From: Dromiciops gliroides
Taxonomy: Eukaryota; Chordata; Mammalia; Microbiotheria; Microbiotheriidae
Direction: 5' to 3'
Assembly (NCBI RefSeq): GCF_019393635.1
Contig: NC_057866.1
Span: 11,976,223 to 12,040,222 of the forward strand
Length of the DNA stretch: 64,000 nucleotides
Every line of letters starts with the position of its first letter. Positions within the stretch are counted from its first letter, which is position 1. The notes under the pieces are model-generated. The model was not told where the DNA came from. It saw only the letters and a program-made list of their open reading frames with translations, and did no database searches. Positions 33,001 to 48,000 of this stretch are shown here, piece by piece. The translations under genes and the position numbers were made by a program.

Positions 33001-36000
33001 AAGGAGGGGGGACATGAGCGCTGCCTTCAAGGACCTGAACTGTTGACACATGGAAGAGAGTGAACATTTGCTCTGCACGGTCCCAGAGGCAGAACTAGGA
33101 GCCGCTGGTGGAAGTTTCAAAGAAACTGGAGGCTCTACATAAAGAACAAATGCAACAGATAGATCTGCCTGAAGGTAGGCTGAACTGTGCCAAGAGATCA
33201 TGGATTCCCTCTCACTAGAAGTTCTTGGGAAGAAGCTGAATAAGAGTTAATGGGGCTAAGGGGAGGAATACTGGTGAGTTATTTTTTTTTAATCTGGTTA
33301 AATGAAATGGCCTCTGAAGGCTTTTCCAACTCTTTGTTGTTCTTGAGTTCTTCCAGTTGTATCTGACTTTTCATAATGCCATTGGGGGATTTCTTGGCAA
33401 CAGTACTGGAAAGGTTTCCCATTTCCTTCTCCATCTCATTTTACAGATGGGGAAACTGAGGTAAACAGGGTTAAGTGACTTCCTCAGGGTCACACAGGTA
33501 GTAAGTATCTGACATCACATTTGAACTCAGGAAGAGGAATCTTTCTGTTCCCAGGGTTGGTGTGCTATCCACTGTGCCACCCACTGTGCCACCTAGCTCT
33601 AAGATTCTATTCTTTTGTGAATCACATCTAAAATACTGCAGCTCAGGGGGCAGCTAGGTGGCACAGTGGATAAAGCACCGAGCTTGGATTCAGGAGGACC
33701 TGAGTTCAAATCCAGCTTCAGACACTTGACACTTGCTAGCTGTTTGACCCTGGGCAAGTCACTTAACCCCCATTGCCCTGCAAAAAAATTTAAAATACTG
33801 CAGCTCAGCCAGTCCTTTTCTACTGCCTAGTAACTGTGTCTGCCTAAGGGATTCTTTTTGGGGTGCCTGTATACTTTAACATTCCTCATATATTATAGGG
33901 AACCTACCCTGACAATGACAAACAAAGGATTCTTTTACGCAGGATGGGGAAGCGAATCACATCCAACATGGTATACTGTGTTTGTTCTGCAGCCAGCTCC
34001 TTCTCCATGGTGGAACTCAAAGCCTTTTGGGAGAAAAGCCAAGGATAGAGTCAATCTGCAGGTTAGAGTATGCTGTTATTTATCCTTCATTCTCAAAGAG
34101 GACCATGACATCAGGGTGATGTCATGACTTGCACTAAATTGGATTTAAGTGAGGGAGGGCTGTGCGAAGTCACCAACCTCACTCTGTCATCCAGAGCCAT
34201 CTGGGTCCAATGGAAATATATCTATCAGGAAAAAGAAAAGATATATATCTGTCAGGACAACTTGAGATGGCCCCAGATAATTTAAGCTAATTGAGATTAA
34301 GTGACTTGCCTAGGGTCACACAGCTAGTAAATGTCTGAAATGAGATTTGAACTCAAGTCCTCCTGACTCCGGTGCTCTATCCACTGAACCATCTAGCTAA
34401 TCTATAGTATATAAGAACAAAAGGAAGGAGCAAGAAGGATTGGGTCATTCAGAGATTCTTGATAGAGACTGGGCCCAAATGAAAATTCACTGGCTTTGAC
34501 CCCAAAGCCTCATCAAGCCTTTCCTTACCTCAATGACAAGCTCTATAACATGCCCAAGGGAGCCATGCATATGCCCATAGGAACGAAGGAGTACCATAGA
34601 GAAGCCTCAGGTAGTTCAAGATCAGCAGAGACAGCAGGCTGTGCCCAGGTCTATCAGTACAGCATGAGGGGCACACCTTGGCCCCATACATCCCCTGGGG
34701 GTGCTCCTCCGTGGAACTACTGATGTAAATAAATGGAGCCCTCTGTGCACCATCAGTGCATTTTAAGAAAACAGTAATGGAAACGCATCATAGGCACTAC
34801 CTGACTGAGATGGCTAAATGTTCTTCAGAACGTAGTCACCTCTAACATATACACGGCATAAAAGCTGAAAATGAACACGAGGGAAAATATCAGTTTTATC
34901 ACAGCCTGGACACAGAAACCCCAGGTTTAAGCCTTGCCATTGATTCTCCTTGTGCAGCCTAAGCCAGACCCTTATTCTCCCTATGCCTGGGTTTTCTTAT
35001 TTGTAAAATGAGGGGGTTCAGCCAGAAAGCAGCTGAGGTTCCTTCCAGCTTCAGTTCTGTGACTATACGGTCCCTAAGTATGTCCTGATCACACACATTC
35101 CCCGTGTTCCTCTCCATGTATATATGGAGCACAGCAGAAAGAATGCTGACTCTGGAGCCAGAATATATTGGTTCAGATACACCCACTTTATATTCATATG
35201 AACTGCAGCAAGTCACCAACATCCTCTATGAACCTCAGTTTGCTCACCCATAGTATGAGGAGTCTGGTCTATGTGACTTGTAGAGACCCCTATTGGGGAT
35301 TTAATATTGTATGATCTCATGTCTCCTGCACACATCTGCTCTGCATATTGATGCACTATAGTAAAGCTGTTGAATATATTCCCCAGGTTTATGGGGGGAT
35401 GTTTTACTGATACTTTGTTGTTATGCTATCTCATTAAATGCCTCTGCTTTGGCTCATGTTCATTGACTGGACAGTAAAAGAAATCATACTAGTGGGGGCT
35501 CATGAGCTATGGTTATGAAAGGATGGAGCTCCACAGAGAGAACATCATGCTTCTGTAGTATTTTCCCCTCCTCCTTGCAGCAGGACAGAAGGTTGAAGCT
35601 TTAGCTTGGACAGAGGATACTTTTCTTTCATTTGCTATAAAAATTGGGGCAACTAGGTGGTGCAGTGGATAGAGCACCGGCCCTGGAGTCACAAGTACCT
35701 GAGTTCAAATCCCGCCTCAGATACTTAACACTTACTAGCTGTGTGACCCTGGGCAAGTCACTTAACCTCAATTGCCTCACTAAAAAAAAAAACAAAACCA
35801 TTTGCTATAAAAATTTTGTCCCATTGAAAATCAAGATGCATTTGGGTTGTGCTGTTTTGGTAACCCAAATTTCTGAAGGAAATTCCCCTAGGAGCTATAT
35901 ATAGATGAGAACCTGAGGCCTGAGAGATGAAGTGACTTGCCCATGATGACCCAGACAGGATATAGCTGAGGAAGATTTAAACTCATGTCTACTGACCAAA

Positions 36001-39000
36001 GAGCCTAGTGTTCTCTCCACATTGTCTGCAGGGGCTGGCTTCTGTGCCTCCCTTGTGATCCTGTAATTTACCAGAGCATAACTCATCTAACTCATTTCAT
36101 ACAAATTTCATTAGGACTCTTTTTCTAAATTGGCCATGTGTGACTAGGTAAGTCTTGTTAGCCCAAACCACAGTTTGGGGCAGCTTGGTAGCACAGTGGA
36201 TAGAGCACTGGCCCTGAAGTTGGGAGGACCTGAGTTCAAATCTCCCCTCATATATGTACTATCTGTGTGCACTTGGACAAATCACAACACCAATTGCCTT
36301 AAAAATCCAGGGCCATCTCCAGTCATCCTGATATATATCTTACCATTGCACCCAGATGGCTCAGGAGGAGAGAGTGAGTCTGGTGACCTCCCAGAGCCTC
36401 CCTCACTTAAATCCAATTCAGAACAAGTCATGACATCAATCTGATGTCATGGTCCTCTTCATGAACAAAGGAAAACAACAAGCCACAGCTAAGGTTGCTA
36501 TGAGGCAGAGAGAGGCAGGGACTAAGCAACTTAATATTTGACAAGCAGTGTGCTAAGAGCTTGCCAAGTAAAATCTCATTTAATGTTTATTATACTATTG
36601 TCTCATCAACCATTTTACATTATCCCCTTATGGAATGGAAAGGCTAGGGTTAAACCACTGAGCAAGGAAAAAATGAGGGAAAAGAAAGCAGAAAGAGTAG
36701 ACAGGAAGGAACATAGAGAATGGCATTTAAAACAGGAGGGCACTTAACCCTCATTGCCCCGCCCAAAAACAAAAAACAAACAAAAAAAGCAGGAGGGGAG
36801 GTCAGAGGTCTGGAGGGACCCTCTTAAACCAGAGGAGAGAGATTCCATTCCTGACTTCCACTAGGAAATCCTCACACCATCCCATAATTAGAGTTGCTCT
36901 TCCCCCACTCTGCTTTCTCCCTAACACAGCTAGGGATCCCCAAAGGCCTCCATAGACCCACAATTACTGAATCTCTCTACTTGTCCAGTATGGATTAAAG
37001 AAGCTTCCCCAATCCCTTGCCTGTTCTCTTTTCCACCAACACTTGGAGAAACATCATCAGAGATTAGACTTTCCTCTTGCTAGACCTCTGGCTACTGGGA
37101 TTGACTTGAAAAGCCACCATTTCCCCCATCCCAGCCCTGGCTCTTCCTTCCCCTCTCACCTCCACAGTCAGGGTCTCCTCCTTTACTCCATTGATTTTTG
37201 CAACTTGTCTGAGCACCTTTAAGGCATCATCACATTTGTTGTGGACAATCAACCATCTAGCAGACTCTGGCAACCACCTAATTAAATAGCGAATGACAGA
37301 TGTAGTTAATTCTTCATTTTCTGCTCATTCAAAGAGCCAGTTTGGTTTTTTTAATTCTGCAATTAATTACTTTGCATTATTTAACATGCAAAAGAAACTT
37401 CATGGGTAAAAGCTTTCATCCCCAATTATCCTATGCCACAGACATCTAACAAGATGCCTGTGTTACTGATCAACCATAGCCCTTCTTGATTTTCCCCCTT
37501 AAATGAGTAAGGACAAGTTTTTTCTTTTGGCTCAAATCTGTCTTCCCCAATACATGTTCAAATAGAATTATCAGAGAAACCTTCCAAAATTGTCAATCAG
37601 TTAGGCAGCATTAAAATCACCCTTTCACGGGGGCAGCTAGGCGGCCCAGTGGATAAAGCACCAGCCCTGGATTCAGGAGGATCTGAGTTCAAATCAGGCC
37701 TCAGACACTTGACACTTACTAGCTGTGTGACCCTGGGCAAGTCACTTAACCCTCATTGCCCTGCAAAAAGAAAAAAGAAAAAAAATCACCCTTTCATTTC
37801 TTTATTTTTTTTTTATTTTTTTTAGGCAATGGGGGTTAAGTGACTTGCCCAGGGTCACACAGCTAGTAAGTGTCAAGTGTCTGAGGCCAGATTTGAACTC
37901 AGGTACTCCTGAATCCAGGGCCGGTGCTTTAACCACTACGCCATCTAGCTGCCCCACACCCTTTCATTTCTTAAAGCTCTAAATGGGAGTAAATCTCTTT
38001 GTCCTCTGTCTCATGGGGCTAATCATCTCAGGTGCACAATTCAGCAAGAATTCAATTCTTCTATCATCAGTGTAAATGCAGATAGAAGAATTATATCATT
38101 TGCAAATGTCTTAATCACTGAACATGAAATAGACATTTCCCTCCATTCTAAGGGAAGCTTATCTGATCTCTTCTATTAGAAATGTTTTGTTTCCTTGATT
38201 TTCAGGCTTTGCTCCAAAGCCTCCCCATTCCCTTATCATGCTAGTAAAAGAGAAAATAAATAAATATGGCAGGTCTAGCATCTCCTTGTCACAATTTCAA
38301 GGTTATCACAAATGCCTCCTAAATTTATCTAACATTTCATCTCTAGAGTCTTTATTAGAAAGATTAAATTATTTATTTATTTATAAGCCCCATTAACATT
38401 ATTGGACCATCCATCAAGAGTATCAGAGCAGAGTATTCTCCCTGGGATGGTCAAGTCTTTAGTGCTAAGGCAGAACCATTTTAAGAATTCTCTAAAAAAC
38501 TTTTACACCTTGTTGAGTTAGATAGAAGTCCCCTTGGAAATAAGAGATAGATTTAGAAAACTTAGAAATAAATCTATTCTATAGAATGCTGACACTAGAT
38601 CATGAAATTCATTTCATACAAATTTCATTAGGACTGGTTTCCTAAATGATCACTCATATTCCTGAATTCGTGAACAGTAATATAATAATAAAATAAGCCT
38701 TTCTTAATCTTGCTACAAGGAAAGCTGTGCTAAATTGGATTAATATCTATTAATAGATCTGCTCAGTTACTAACTATTCCTCAGGTGACAGGAAGTCCTC
38801 CTGACAAGCAGATCAAACCTTGAGGCTCCAACCCTAGGACAAAAGCCAGTCTTGGGTTCTGACATTTAATGATTTTCAAAATGGAAAGTCAAGTCAAAGT
38901 TTCAGCCTTCATTCTCATACAGAGGCAGAGAAATAAATGAGACCCTATGATAAGTAAACTATTTTCATAGCTTCAGTGCTGCTCTTTGCAGTATCTGTCA

Positions 39001-42000
39001 ACTGGCTAAGTTTTCTTTTTTTAAAAAAATGGGCTTTCATCACTCATGTTACGACCATTTCTCCATAGCCTTTTCTCCTATCATCAAAATCCTTTCAATC
39101 CTCATCTTGTATCTGATCCCCAATCTTCCCTGTCTGTGCTGTCTGCCCACTTTGGAACCTGTACCCCATCTGTGCAGATGATTCCATTCTCCCAGTGAAT
39201 TCCATTAAAGTATTCCATGGGATTGTTGGCATCTGCTTTGCAGAATTCACATGATGTTGTCATCACTTTATTCATGCTTATGCTGATTGCCTTTATGTCA
39301 CCATTCTTACCAAAGAGTTCATAGATCTGTTCCTCAGTTGTGTCAAAGGAAAGGTCCCCAACATACAAGGTACAGCATTTTTTCAATAACTTCTCTTGGT
39401 CTCCTCATCTTAGAAGTGCAGGATGAAGCACTGGCCCAACTGCATGTGGGAGTTGCTGTCCAGCAGGCTCAAGAACCCACTTGACACAGAGTGTGGGCAG
39501 GGTTCCTGGAGGCAGGTAACCTTATAAGGACCCACAGTCAGGGTTCTAAACCAGATCTTCTGACTCCAAGAATGCTCCCTTTCTGGATTCCCATCGGAGA
39601 AAGGTAGAGATAAAGACTGGACATAGGATTTCACTAGAATAGGATATTCCCAGGAGATGAAAATCCCTCTAGCACTTCAATTTTTGATTTGGTAGATTGC
39701 CTAGAGTATGGAGAAGTATAGTGACATGCCCAGGGTCACACACACAGTTTTGATTAGAGATAGGACCACCTTTTGGTTAGAGGCAGGACAACCTTTTATA
39801 TATATTTTTTATATTTTTATATGTACCTTGTGATGATTAAAAACTTGAGAAACACATTTTCTGGTAATTTAATCATCTCTGTCAGAATAAAGGCAATCAT
39901 AGTGGCAGGGCTCACAGTTTATATAACCTTGAAACAGTAGGTGGTCAATGGAGCAGAGAGTTGACTGCACAGAGATTATGGGTACTCAGTTCACCCCCAG
40001 CCTTGGGCTATCAATTCAAAGAATGTATCCCCTCTCCAATGGGTCCCTCCCCCTTGAGTTCCCCCCACAGAGGAATCTTCCACAATCTAGACAAAAGGAT
40101 CTGTCTCCACCCAAGTTTGAGAACACATTTAGCTTCCCCACCCTAGATTAAATTTCTTTCATGGTTGGGTGGGGTCTGAACAAGATGAGGACAGTTGTGT
40201 CATCTTCTTCCTTTATGTCCTCCAAGAATAGTGGACTTTTTAAGAAAAGGGATTTCAGGGCAGCTAGGTAGTGCAGTGGATAAGCCACTGGACCTGGATT
40301 CAGGAGGACCTGAGTTCAAATCTGGATTGATAAGGAGACTTCTGAGATGGGAAAGGGCTCCTTCGAATATGCCTGGCTCTTGGGTGAGCTGAAAGTGAAT
40401 GTGAGCATGGTATCACTATTGATATCTCCCTGTGAAAATTTGAGACCAGTTAACTACCAGGGGACCATTATTGATGCCCCAGGACACAGAGACTTCATCA
40501 AGAACATGATTACAAGCACATCTCAGGCTGACTGGGCTTTCTTGATTGTGGCTGTTGATGTTAATGAATTTGAAGCTGGTATTTCAAAGAATGGTCAGAG
40601 TAGGTAGCATGCCTTCTAGCATTCACAGTAGGTGTGAAACAATGGACAAAAATGGATTCCACTCAAGTCTTTCCATAGTTAGAAGAGATATGAGGAAATC
40701 GTCAAGGAAATCAGTACCTATATTAAGAAAACTGCCTACAACCCTGAACAAGTAGCTTTTGTGTAGATTTCAGGATGGAATGGTGAGAACATGCTGGAGC
40801 CAAGTTCTAATATGCCTTGTTTGAAGGGACAGAAAGCCATTTGTAAGGATGGCAATGCTAATGGAACTATGCTGCTTGAAGCTTTGGATTGCATCCTGTC
40901 ACCTACTTGTCCAACTGAGAAACCCCTGCATCTATCCCTCCAAGATGTCTATAGGAGTAGTGGTATGGGTACTGTACCTGTTGGGTGAGTGGAGACTGGT
41001 CTTCTAGAATTAGGATTGCCCCAACCAATGTTACAACTGAAATAAAGTCTTTTGAAATGCACCATGAAGCTTTAAGAGAGGCTCTGCCTGGGGATAATGT
41101 TGGTTTCATTGACAAGAATGTGTCCATCAAAGATGTACACCATGGTAACAAGGCTGGTGATAGCAAGAATGGACCCACATATAGAAACAGCTGGATTCAC
41201 TGCACAGGTCATTGTCCTGAACTATTCAGGGCAAATTAGTGCTGCCTGTGCACCTGTTCTTGATTGTCACACTGCTCATGCTACTTGCAAATTTCCTGAA
41301 CTGAAGGAGAAGAATCATCGTCATTCTGGTAAGAAGCTAGAAGATGGTCCTAAATTCCTGAAATCTGGTGATGCTGCCATGATTGACATGGTTCCAGACA
41401 AGCCTAGAGAGCTTCTCTGATGATCCTCCTCTGGGTCGTTTTGCTGTTCCTCATATGAGGCAGACTGTTGCAGTTGGTGCCATCAGGGTAGTTGACAAGA
41501 TGGCTGCTGGAGCTGACAATTTCACAAAATCTGCCCAAAAGTCCCAGAAGGATAAAATAATATTCTGTGCAACACCTGCCACCCCAGTCTTTTATTTGTT
41601 TGTTTGTTTTTGTTTTTCTGTGAGGCAATTGGGGTTAAGTGACTTGCCCAGGGTCACACAGCTAGTAAGTATTAAGTGTCTGAGGCCAGATTTAAACTCA
41701 GGTATTTCTGACTCCAGGGTCGGTGCTCTATCCACTGCACCACCTCGCTGCCCCAGCCCCGGTCTTAATCAGTGGTGGAAGAAGGGATTCAGAACTGTCT
41801 CAATTGGATATTTAAGTTTGATAATAAAAGATTGAGTAATGATTCCAGTGCAACGTAAAAGCTTCAGGAGAACAGAAATGTTTTTGTGGACCATTCATCT
41901 CATGGCAGTTTTAAGTTATTAGCTTTTAAAATCAGTCATTTTTCAATGGAAACAACTTGACCAAAAATCTGTCACAGAATTTTGAGACCAAAGAAACCGT

Positions 42001-45000
42001 TTAAAGTGAAGAGACTAAAAAAATAAAAATAATAAAGTCAAGAGACTAAAAGCTTATTGGTTTATGGATTGATTGTTATAAGGGAAGGTACCGTTCTGGG
42101 TTGGGAAGGAGGAAAGGATTATGGTACTAAAAATGAAAGCATCAATCAAACTTATTTTTTAAAAGTGGAGACAAGACTTTATTCCATGTTCCTCTGATAG
42201 TCCTAGCTCTCCTCACATTCCTTCATCCCCTGAAGTGTCAGCTCTACTTTACCCTCTCTTCTTGTCTCCATATATTAAAGTCAGAATCTTCTCAACCCTC
42301 CCACTGCCTGACCCCAGGGTGGTGCCCAGGAAAACATATTTTCCAATAGCCTCCAGAAGAGAAATGGAATTGACTTTCATGAGTCTGCCTAAAGAACAGT
42401 TCTCTTTGAAACCAAGGCCTAACAACTTCAACATTGGTATTCTTCACAAGATGTTATACAGAATATGGACTGCCACAATATCTTAAGAATAGAAATTTTG
42501 AGTCCCCCAGAGAGCTGTGGAGAAATTCATGGAGGGCATAGACTGAAAAGTATCCCTAGAAAAGTTATGTAGCATAATTGAGGGATATCTTCTGGGCAGC
42601 CTGCATCATGCATGGGCAACAAGATCATGCCAAAATGTTGCCCTCCAGTGTTACTTCTTGGCAGCCTTTAAACGATTCATGAGAGATCATTTCAAAAGCC
42701 TTTCCTACCTAGACTGTAGAAAGTGAGACTCTCCTTAGCACCAGAGAAAGGGAATTGTAGTAACAGCTGTAATTGTCTTGCTAAGAGCTGTTTCTCTTGA
42801 TGGAGCCAGAGAAAGCATATCTATAAGGATCTGTGAGATAAACTATGGAGAACACAGAAATAAGATGAGGAGAAACTACTTTCTTATTGAACCTCATTCA
42901 GCTGTTATTTTATGAAGAAGCTTCATAAAGGTCATTAGATGAGGAATGAGTCTGGAGAAAGATTAGTAAGTGGGAGAAATTGGAGTGACTGTTTTCCCAT
43001 CATAGCTGGAGAGAAGCTGGAGAAGACAGAGAGAAAGAGGCATATTTTAAGGTGTAATTTTTTAACCTTTATCTTCAATAAATCAATAAACATTTGTTAT
43101 ATGCTTACAATGTGCCAGGCCCTGTGCTAATGGTGGAGACACAGGGAAAAGGCAAAAATAATGAACATCATCGAAGAGCTCACATTCTAATGGGGAGATT
43201 ACACATAAAAACAAAATGGTATTTCTATAAATGCCTATATTAAATATAAATATATTTCTACTCAGCTTTAGTCTTTCCATCAGAAATTGTTTTTCAAAAA
43301 AAAAGGGAAAAATAAAAAGAAATTGTTTTTACTCCATTAGGATGTTGGCTTTGTTCAGTCATTTCAGTAAGGTCTGACTCTTCATGACCCCATTTGTTAT
43401 TTGCTTGGCAAAGATACAGGAATGGGGGTTTGGGGCCATTTCTTTCTTTAGCTCATTTTTACAAATGAGGAACTGAGGCAAAGAGAGGTAAGCGACTTGC
43501 CTAGGGTCATACAGCTAATAAGTGTCTGAGGCTTGACTTGAACTCATGAAGAAGAGTCTTTCTGACTCCAAGTCCTATATTCTATCCACTGTTACACCTA
43601 GCTATCCCACTAGAGCTTAGAAGGAATCCAAAAGGTCACAGAGTCTGACCCATTTATTTCACAGAGGAAGAAATGGGTATTGGGAGAATAAGTTATTTGT
43701 CTAAGCTTACTCACCTAATAAAGGGTAAGGGTGGGGTTTGGACTCATGACTTGATGTGAAATTTAATGATTTTTCTCTCTCACCTCTTGTGACTTTGTTT
43801 ATTCTTCTTGGTACTTTGGGGAAAGTCTGTTCATCACAAATAATTTACATTTTATTTTCTTTGCTTCTTATAACCTAGAGATGATTCAATGAAGGTACCT
43901 GGCCTCAAGTCTGTCTCATCCACACATGGGTTTGAACTCCTTTCTGGCACCCAGGTCCATGATGGGAGACATTCCCATCCTCTTACTAGATTTGAAACTT
44001 CCTGCAATGAGCTTTCCTATATAAAGTGTGGGATTGTTCACCCTCCATCTGCAGCCTCTCAAAGAGACACCAAGAACCCCAGGAACACTTACCAAGCAGT
44101 CAGGAAGAAGGCAAAGAAGGGAGCAGATACCAGCAGCTGGAGTTTGCGCCAGTCATGGATGCCATAAGCCAGAGCCCCAAGAAACAGATGACCCAGGCTG
44201 AGGCACAAGTTTAACATGAGTGTTTTCAGGGGCCTGTACTGGGTCGTGTTCCATTCTGAGACTGAAAGGAAACCCCAGCAAAGAATTTATTTCAGACATA
44301 AGTGGTAACTCAAAGGACAAATGTAAATGTTGAAGAAGCCCCACAAAGAAGACTTACCAAGGGATGCACTGCCAAGTGTGAATCCTGATAAGGAAAACCC
44401 AAGCAGGAAGCGAAAGCAACAGTAAACCAGGAATGACGGGGCAAAGGCAGCCCCAGTGCCGGAGACAGCCATCAGGAGGAAACATTGAGCCAGCACACGT
44501 TTTCGTCCAAACCTACATCATGGGAAACCCAATGAATGTGACCTCAGGGCAGAGGCAAAGTATCATGTCTCTGCCCAGCAGTCCTCCCTGTACATTGTTT
44601 TCATTGCTATCTCCCCCTCCCTGGAATATCTTCCCCTCGTCTCCTCCTTCTAGCTTCCTTGGCTTCTTTGTGTTTCAGCTAAAATTCCCCCTTTAGCAAG
44701 AAACTTTCCTCAGTCACCACTAATGCCAGTGTCTTCCTTCTAAGACTATCCCTCATTTTTCCTGTATGTTTCTTGAATGTACATGGTGTTTTGCCTGTTA
44801 TCTCCCCAACTAATGTGAGCTCCTTGAAGGCGGAAACTGTTTTTATTTTGCTTTCTATCCCTGGCTCTTAGCACAGTTCCTGGCAGATGGTAAATGTTTA
44901 AGAATTGCTTGTTGACTGAGTGTGGACTGACTGTTACTTTGCCCCATATTCAGTCCGTCACCAACCTGACTATCTTACTTGGTTCTTTCCAGGCTAAGAC

Positions 45001-48000
45001 CCACCTCCACCCTCAGCTCCAAATCTAGCCCTGAATCTTCTCCCTCTTATTGTGGACTATTGGCATAGCATGGAAATGAAAAGAAAGTCCTGGGTTTTCA
45101 TTCTGCTTTTGACTCTAGGTGTGTGACCTTGGGCAAATCTCTTTACTTCCTTGGGCCCTGGTTTTCTCCTTTGTCAAATGAGTGGGGTATACTAAATTAT
45201 CTTCCAACTTTCAGCTCTATGGCCCTAGGCTCCCTGGGTTTCAGAAACATGTGTGTCCAAGTGAAACTCACCTGTCTGAGAGATAGCCCCATATGAGATA
45301 TCCCACCAGAATCCCAGCAAGGAATACTGATTGAGACAAGGGCTTCAATGTCTGGAAGTCACACACCAGGTCCCACTGAAAGGGAAGATGAGAACGTCAG
45401 ATCTTAAAGTGTGGCAGGAGAATTTGGGACTCAGGACATTTGCTGCCAGTATGGCAAGAGAAAGGCTATGATGGGAAAGAGACTCTGGCTCAGGCTTCTT
45501 ACCCCACTATGATAAGAAAAGGACACTTCCTTCATCGTCCAATAGGACATTATACAGTCAGGCTTGGGACATAATTCCAAGCTTGTTTTGACTCTGACCT
45601 CCCTGAAACTGACATCCTTATCTTTCCCCATGGAATGTGCATACCCTCAGCCTCCCCTCATGCTTTCGGTAAAAGCTCAGTGTACCAATATTGCTTATGT
45701 ATTTCATATTCTATATAAAGTTACTGAAAGTCTGACCTCCCTTTTTTCCCATACAGATGAGCCTGTGCTTCTAAATTTTTTTAAATGTTCTTTATTTCTT
45801 CACAGAGTAAAAAAAAAAAAAAAAAGGAAAAGAGGCTCATTCAAAGGGGAATTCATTAAGATCATCAGATTTATAACCTTAATTCAGAAATTCTCTTGCT
45901 TGCCTAGTTAATGTATGGTGATATTAATAAGACAGAAATACATAGAACAGAAAATAGGTGGACCCCATCTATACATTTACTTGTAGAAGTGGTATTCTTA
46001 ATGAAAGTAGTTTCTTGTTTCTAAGGTAAACATTTCTTTTTTAAAAAAATGTTTCCCTATTTACATAAAAAAAACAATTTTTAACATTTCTTTTCTAATA
46101 GTTTGAGTTCCAAATTCTCTTTCTCCCTCTCTAACCCCTTCAAGGAGAAGGCAAGCAATGTCATGTAGCTTATACATGTATAGTCATGCAAAATGTATTT
46201 TCTTATTGTTGTTTGTCCTTCATTCTCAAAGAAGACCATGACATTAGGGTGATGTCATGGACTTGCAATGAACTGGATTTAAGTGAGGGAGGGCTGTGCA
46301 AAGTCACCAACCACACTCTTCCCTCAAGAGCCATCTGGGTCCAGTGGCAAGATATACATCAGAATGTCTGGAGATGACCCTGTATGTATAAGGCAATTGG
46401 GGTTGTGACTTTGCCAGGGTCACACAGTTAGTGTCAGAGGTGAGATTTGAACTTGGCTCCTCTTGACTCCAGGGCCAGTACTCTATCCACTGTGCCACCT
46501 AGATCCCCACTTCCTATTAGCCATGTTGTAAAAGAACACAAAAAAAATCAAGAAAACTCATGAAAATTTAAAAAAACAACTATGCTTTGATCTTCAATCA
46601 GACTCCATCAGTTCTTTCTCTGGGGATGGATAGCATTTTTCAACATAAATCCTTCAGAGTTGTCTTGGATCATTTATTTCTCAGAAAAACTAAGTCTTTC
46701 ACAATTCATCATTTTAAATTGTTGCTGTTATTGAGTACCATTTTCTCCTGGATCTACTCATTTCAGTTTGCATTGGTTAATGTAAGTCTTTCCAAATTTT
46801 GCTGAGAGTATCCTGCTCATCATTTCTTATAGCACAACAGTATTCCATCACAATCACATACCAGAACATGTTTAGCCATTCCCCAATTGATGGGCATTAC
46901 CTCCATTTCCAATCCTTTGCCAGGAAAGAACTGCTATAAATATTTTGCACATATAGGTCCTTTTCCTTATTTTTTTATCCTTTTTTGATACAGAGGTAGT
47001 AGTGGTATTTGGTTAAAGAGTATGCGTGGTCTTTTATTCCTTTAGGTATCATTGCAAGTCAGCTACATAATAGTTGAATCAGTTCACAACTCCACCAACA
47101 ATACCTCAATTTTCCCACATCCCCTCCTACATTTGTCATTTTCCTTTTCTGTCATATTAGCCAAACTGGTAGCTATGAGGTGGTACCTCAGAATTATTTT
47201 AATTGCCATTTCTCCCATCAATAGTAATTAGAGCATTTTTTCATATGGCTATAGATAGCCTTGATTACTTCATCTGAAAACTGTTCATATTTTTAACCAT
47301 TTATCAATTGGGGAATGGCTTTCATTTTTAGAAATTTGACTCAGTTCTCTATATATTTGAGAAATGAGGTCTTTATTAGAAGAACTAGTTTCATTTTTCA
47401 CAATTATGATTGCTTATTATATTTCCCTCCATCCTATTTGCTCCTATTTATTCTATTCTCTTACTCCTTTTACCATGTCCCCCCTAAAAGTGTTTTGCTT
47501 TTGACTGTTGCCTCCCACAATCTACCCTCCCTTCCATCAGCCCCTTCCACCCTTCTTTTAGCCCCTTCCCCTCCTACTTTCCTATAAGGTAAGATAGATT
47601 TCAATACCAAGCAGACAGTGGATGTTATTTCTCTTTGAGCCAATTCCAATGGGAGTAAGATTCGAGCATTTCCTGCCACCTCTCCCAGGTTCCCCACCAT
47701 TGTAAAAGCTTTGTATTACCTCTTTTATGTGAGATAAGCTACACCATTCTATATCTCCCTTTCCCTTTCAGTGCATTTCTCTTTCTGTCTCTAATTGTAT
47801 TAATTTAGATATCCTCCCATCATATTCAACTCACACCTGTGCCCTCTGTCTATATATTGTCCTTCTAACTGTCCTAACAATGAGAAAGTTCTTATGAGTT
47901 ACAAGTATCATCTTCCCATGTAGGAATATAAATAGTCTTACTTTATTGAATCCCTTATGATTTCTAACTTCTGTTTACCTTATTATGCTATTCTTGAGTC

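Noticed and set aside
45431-45631. Possible extra transporter exon in intron 1
   Set aside because: No family motif, and the exon 1 to exon 2 junction (IVTE|WDLVC) is complete without it.
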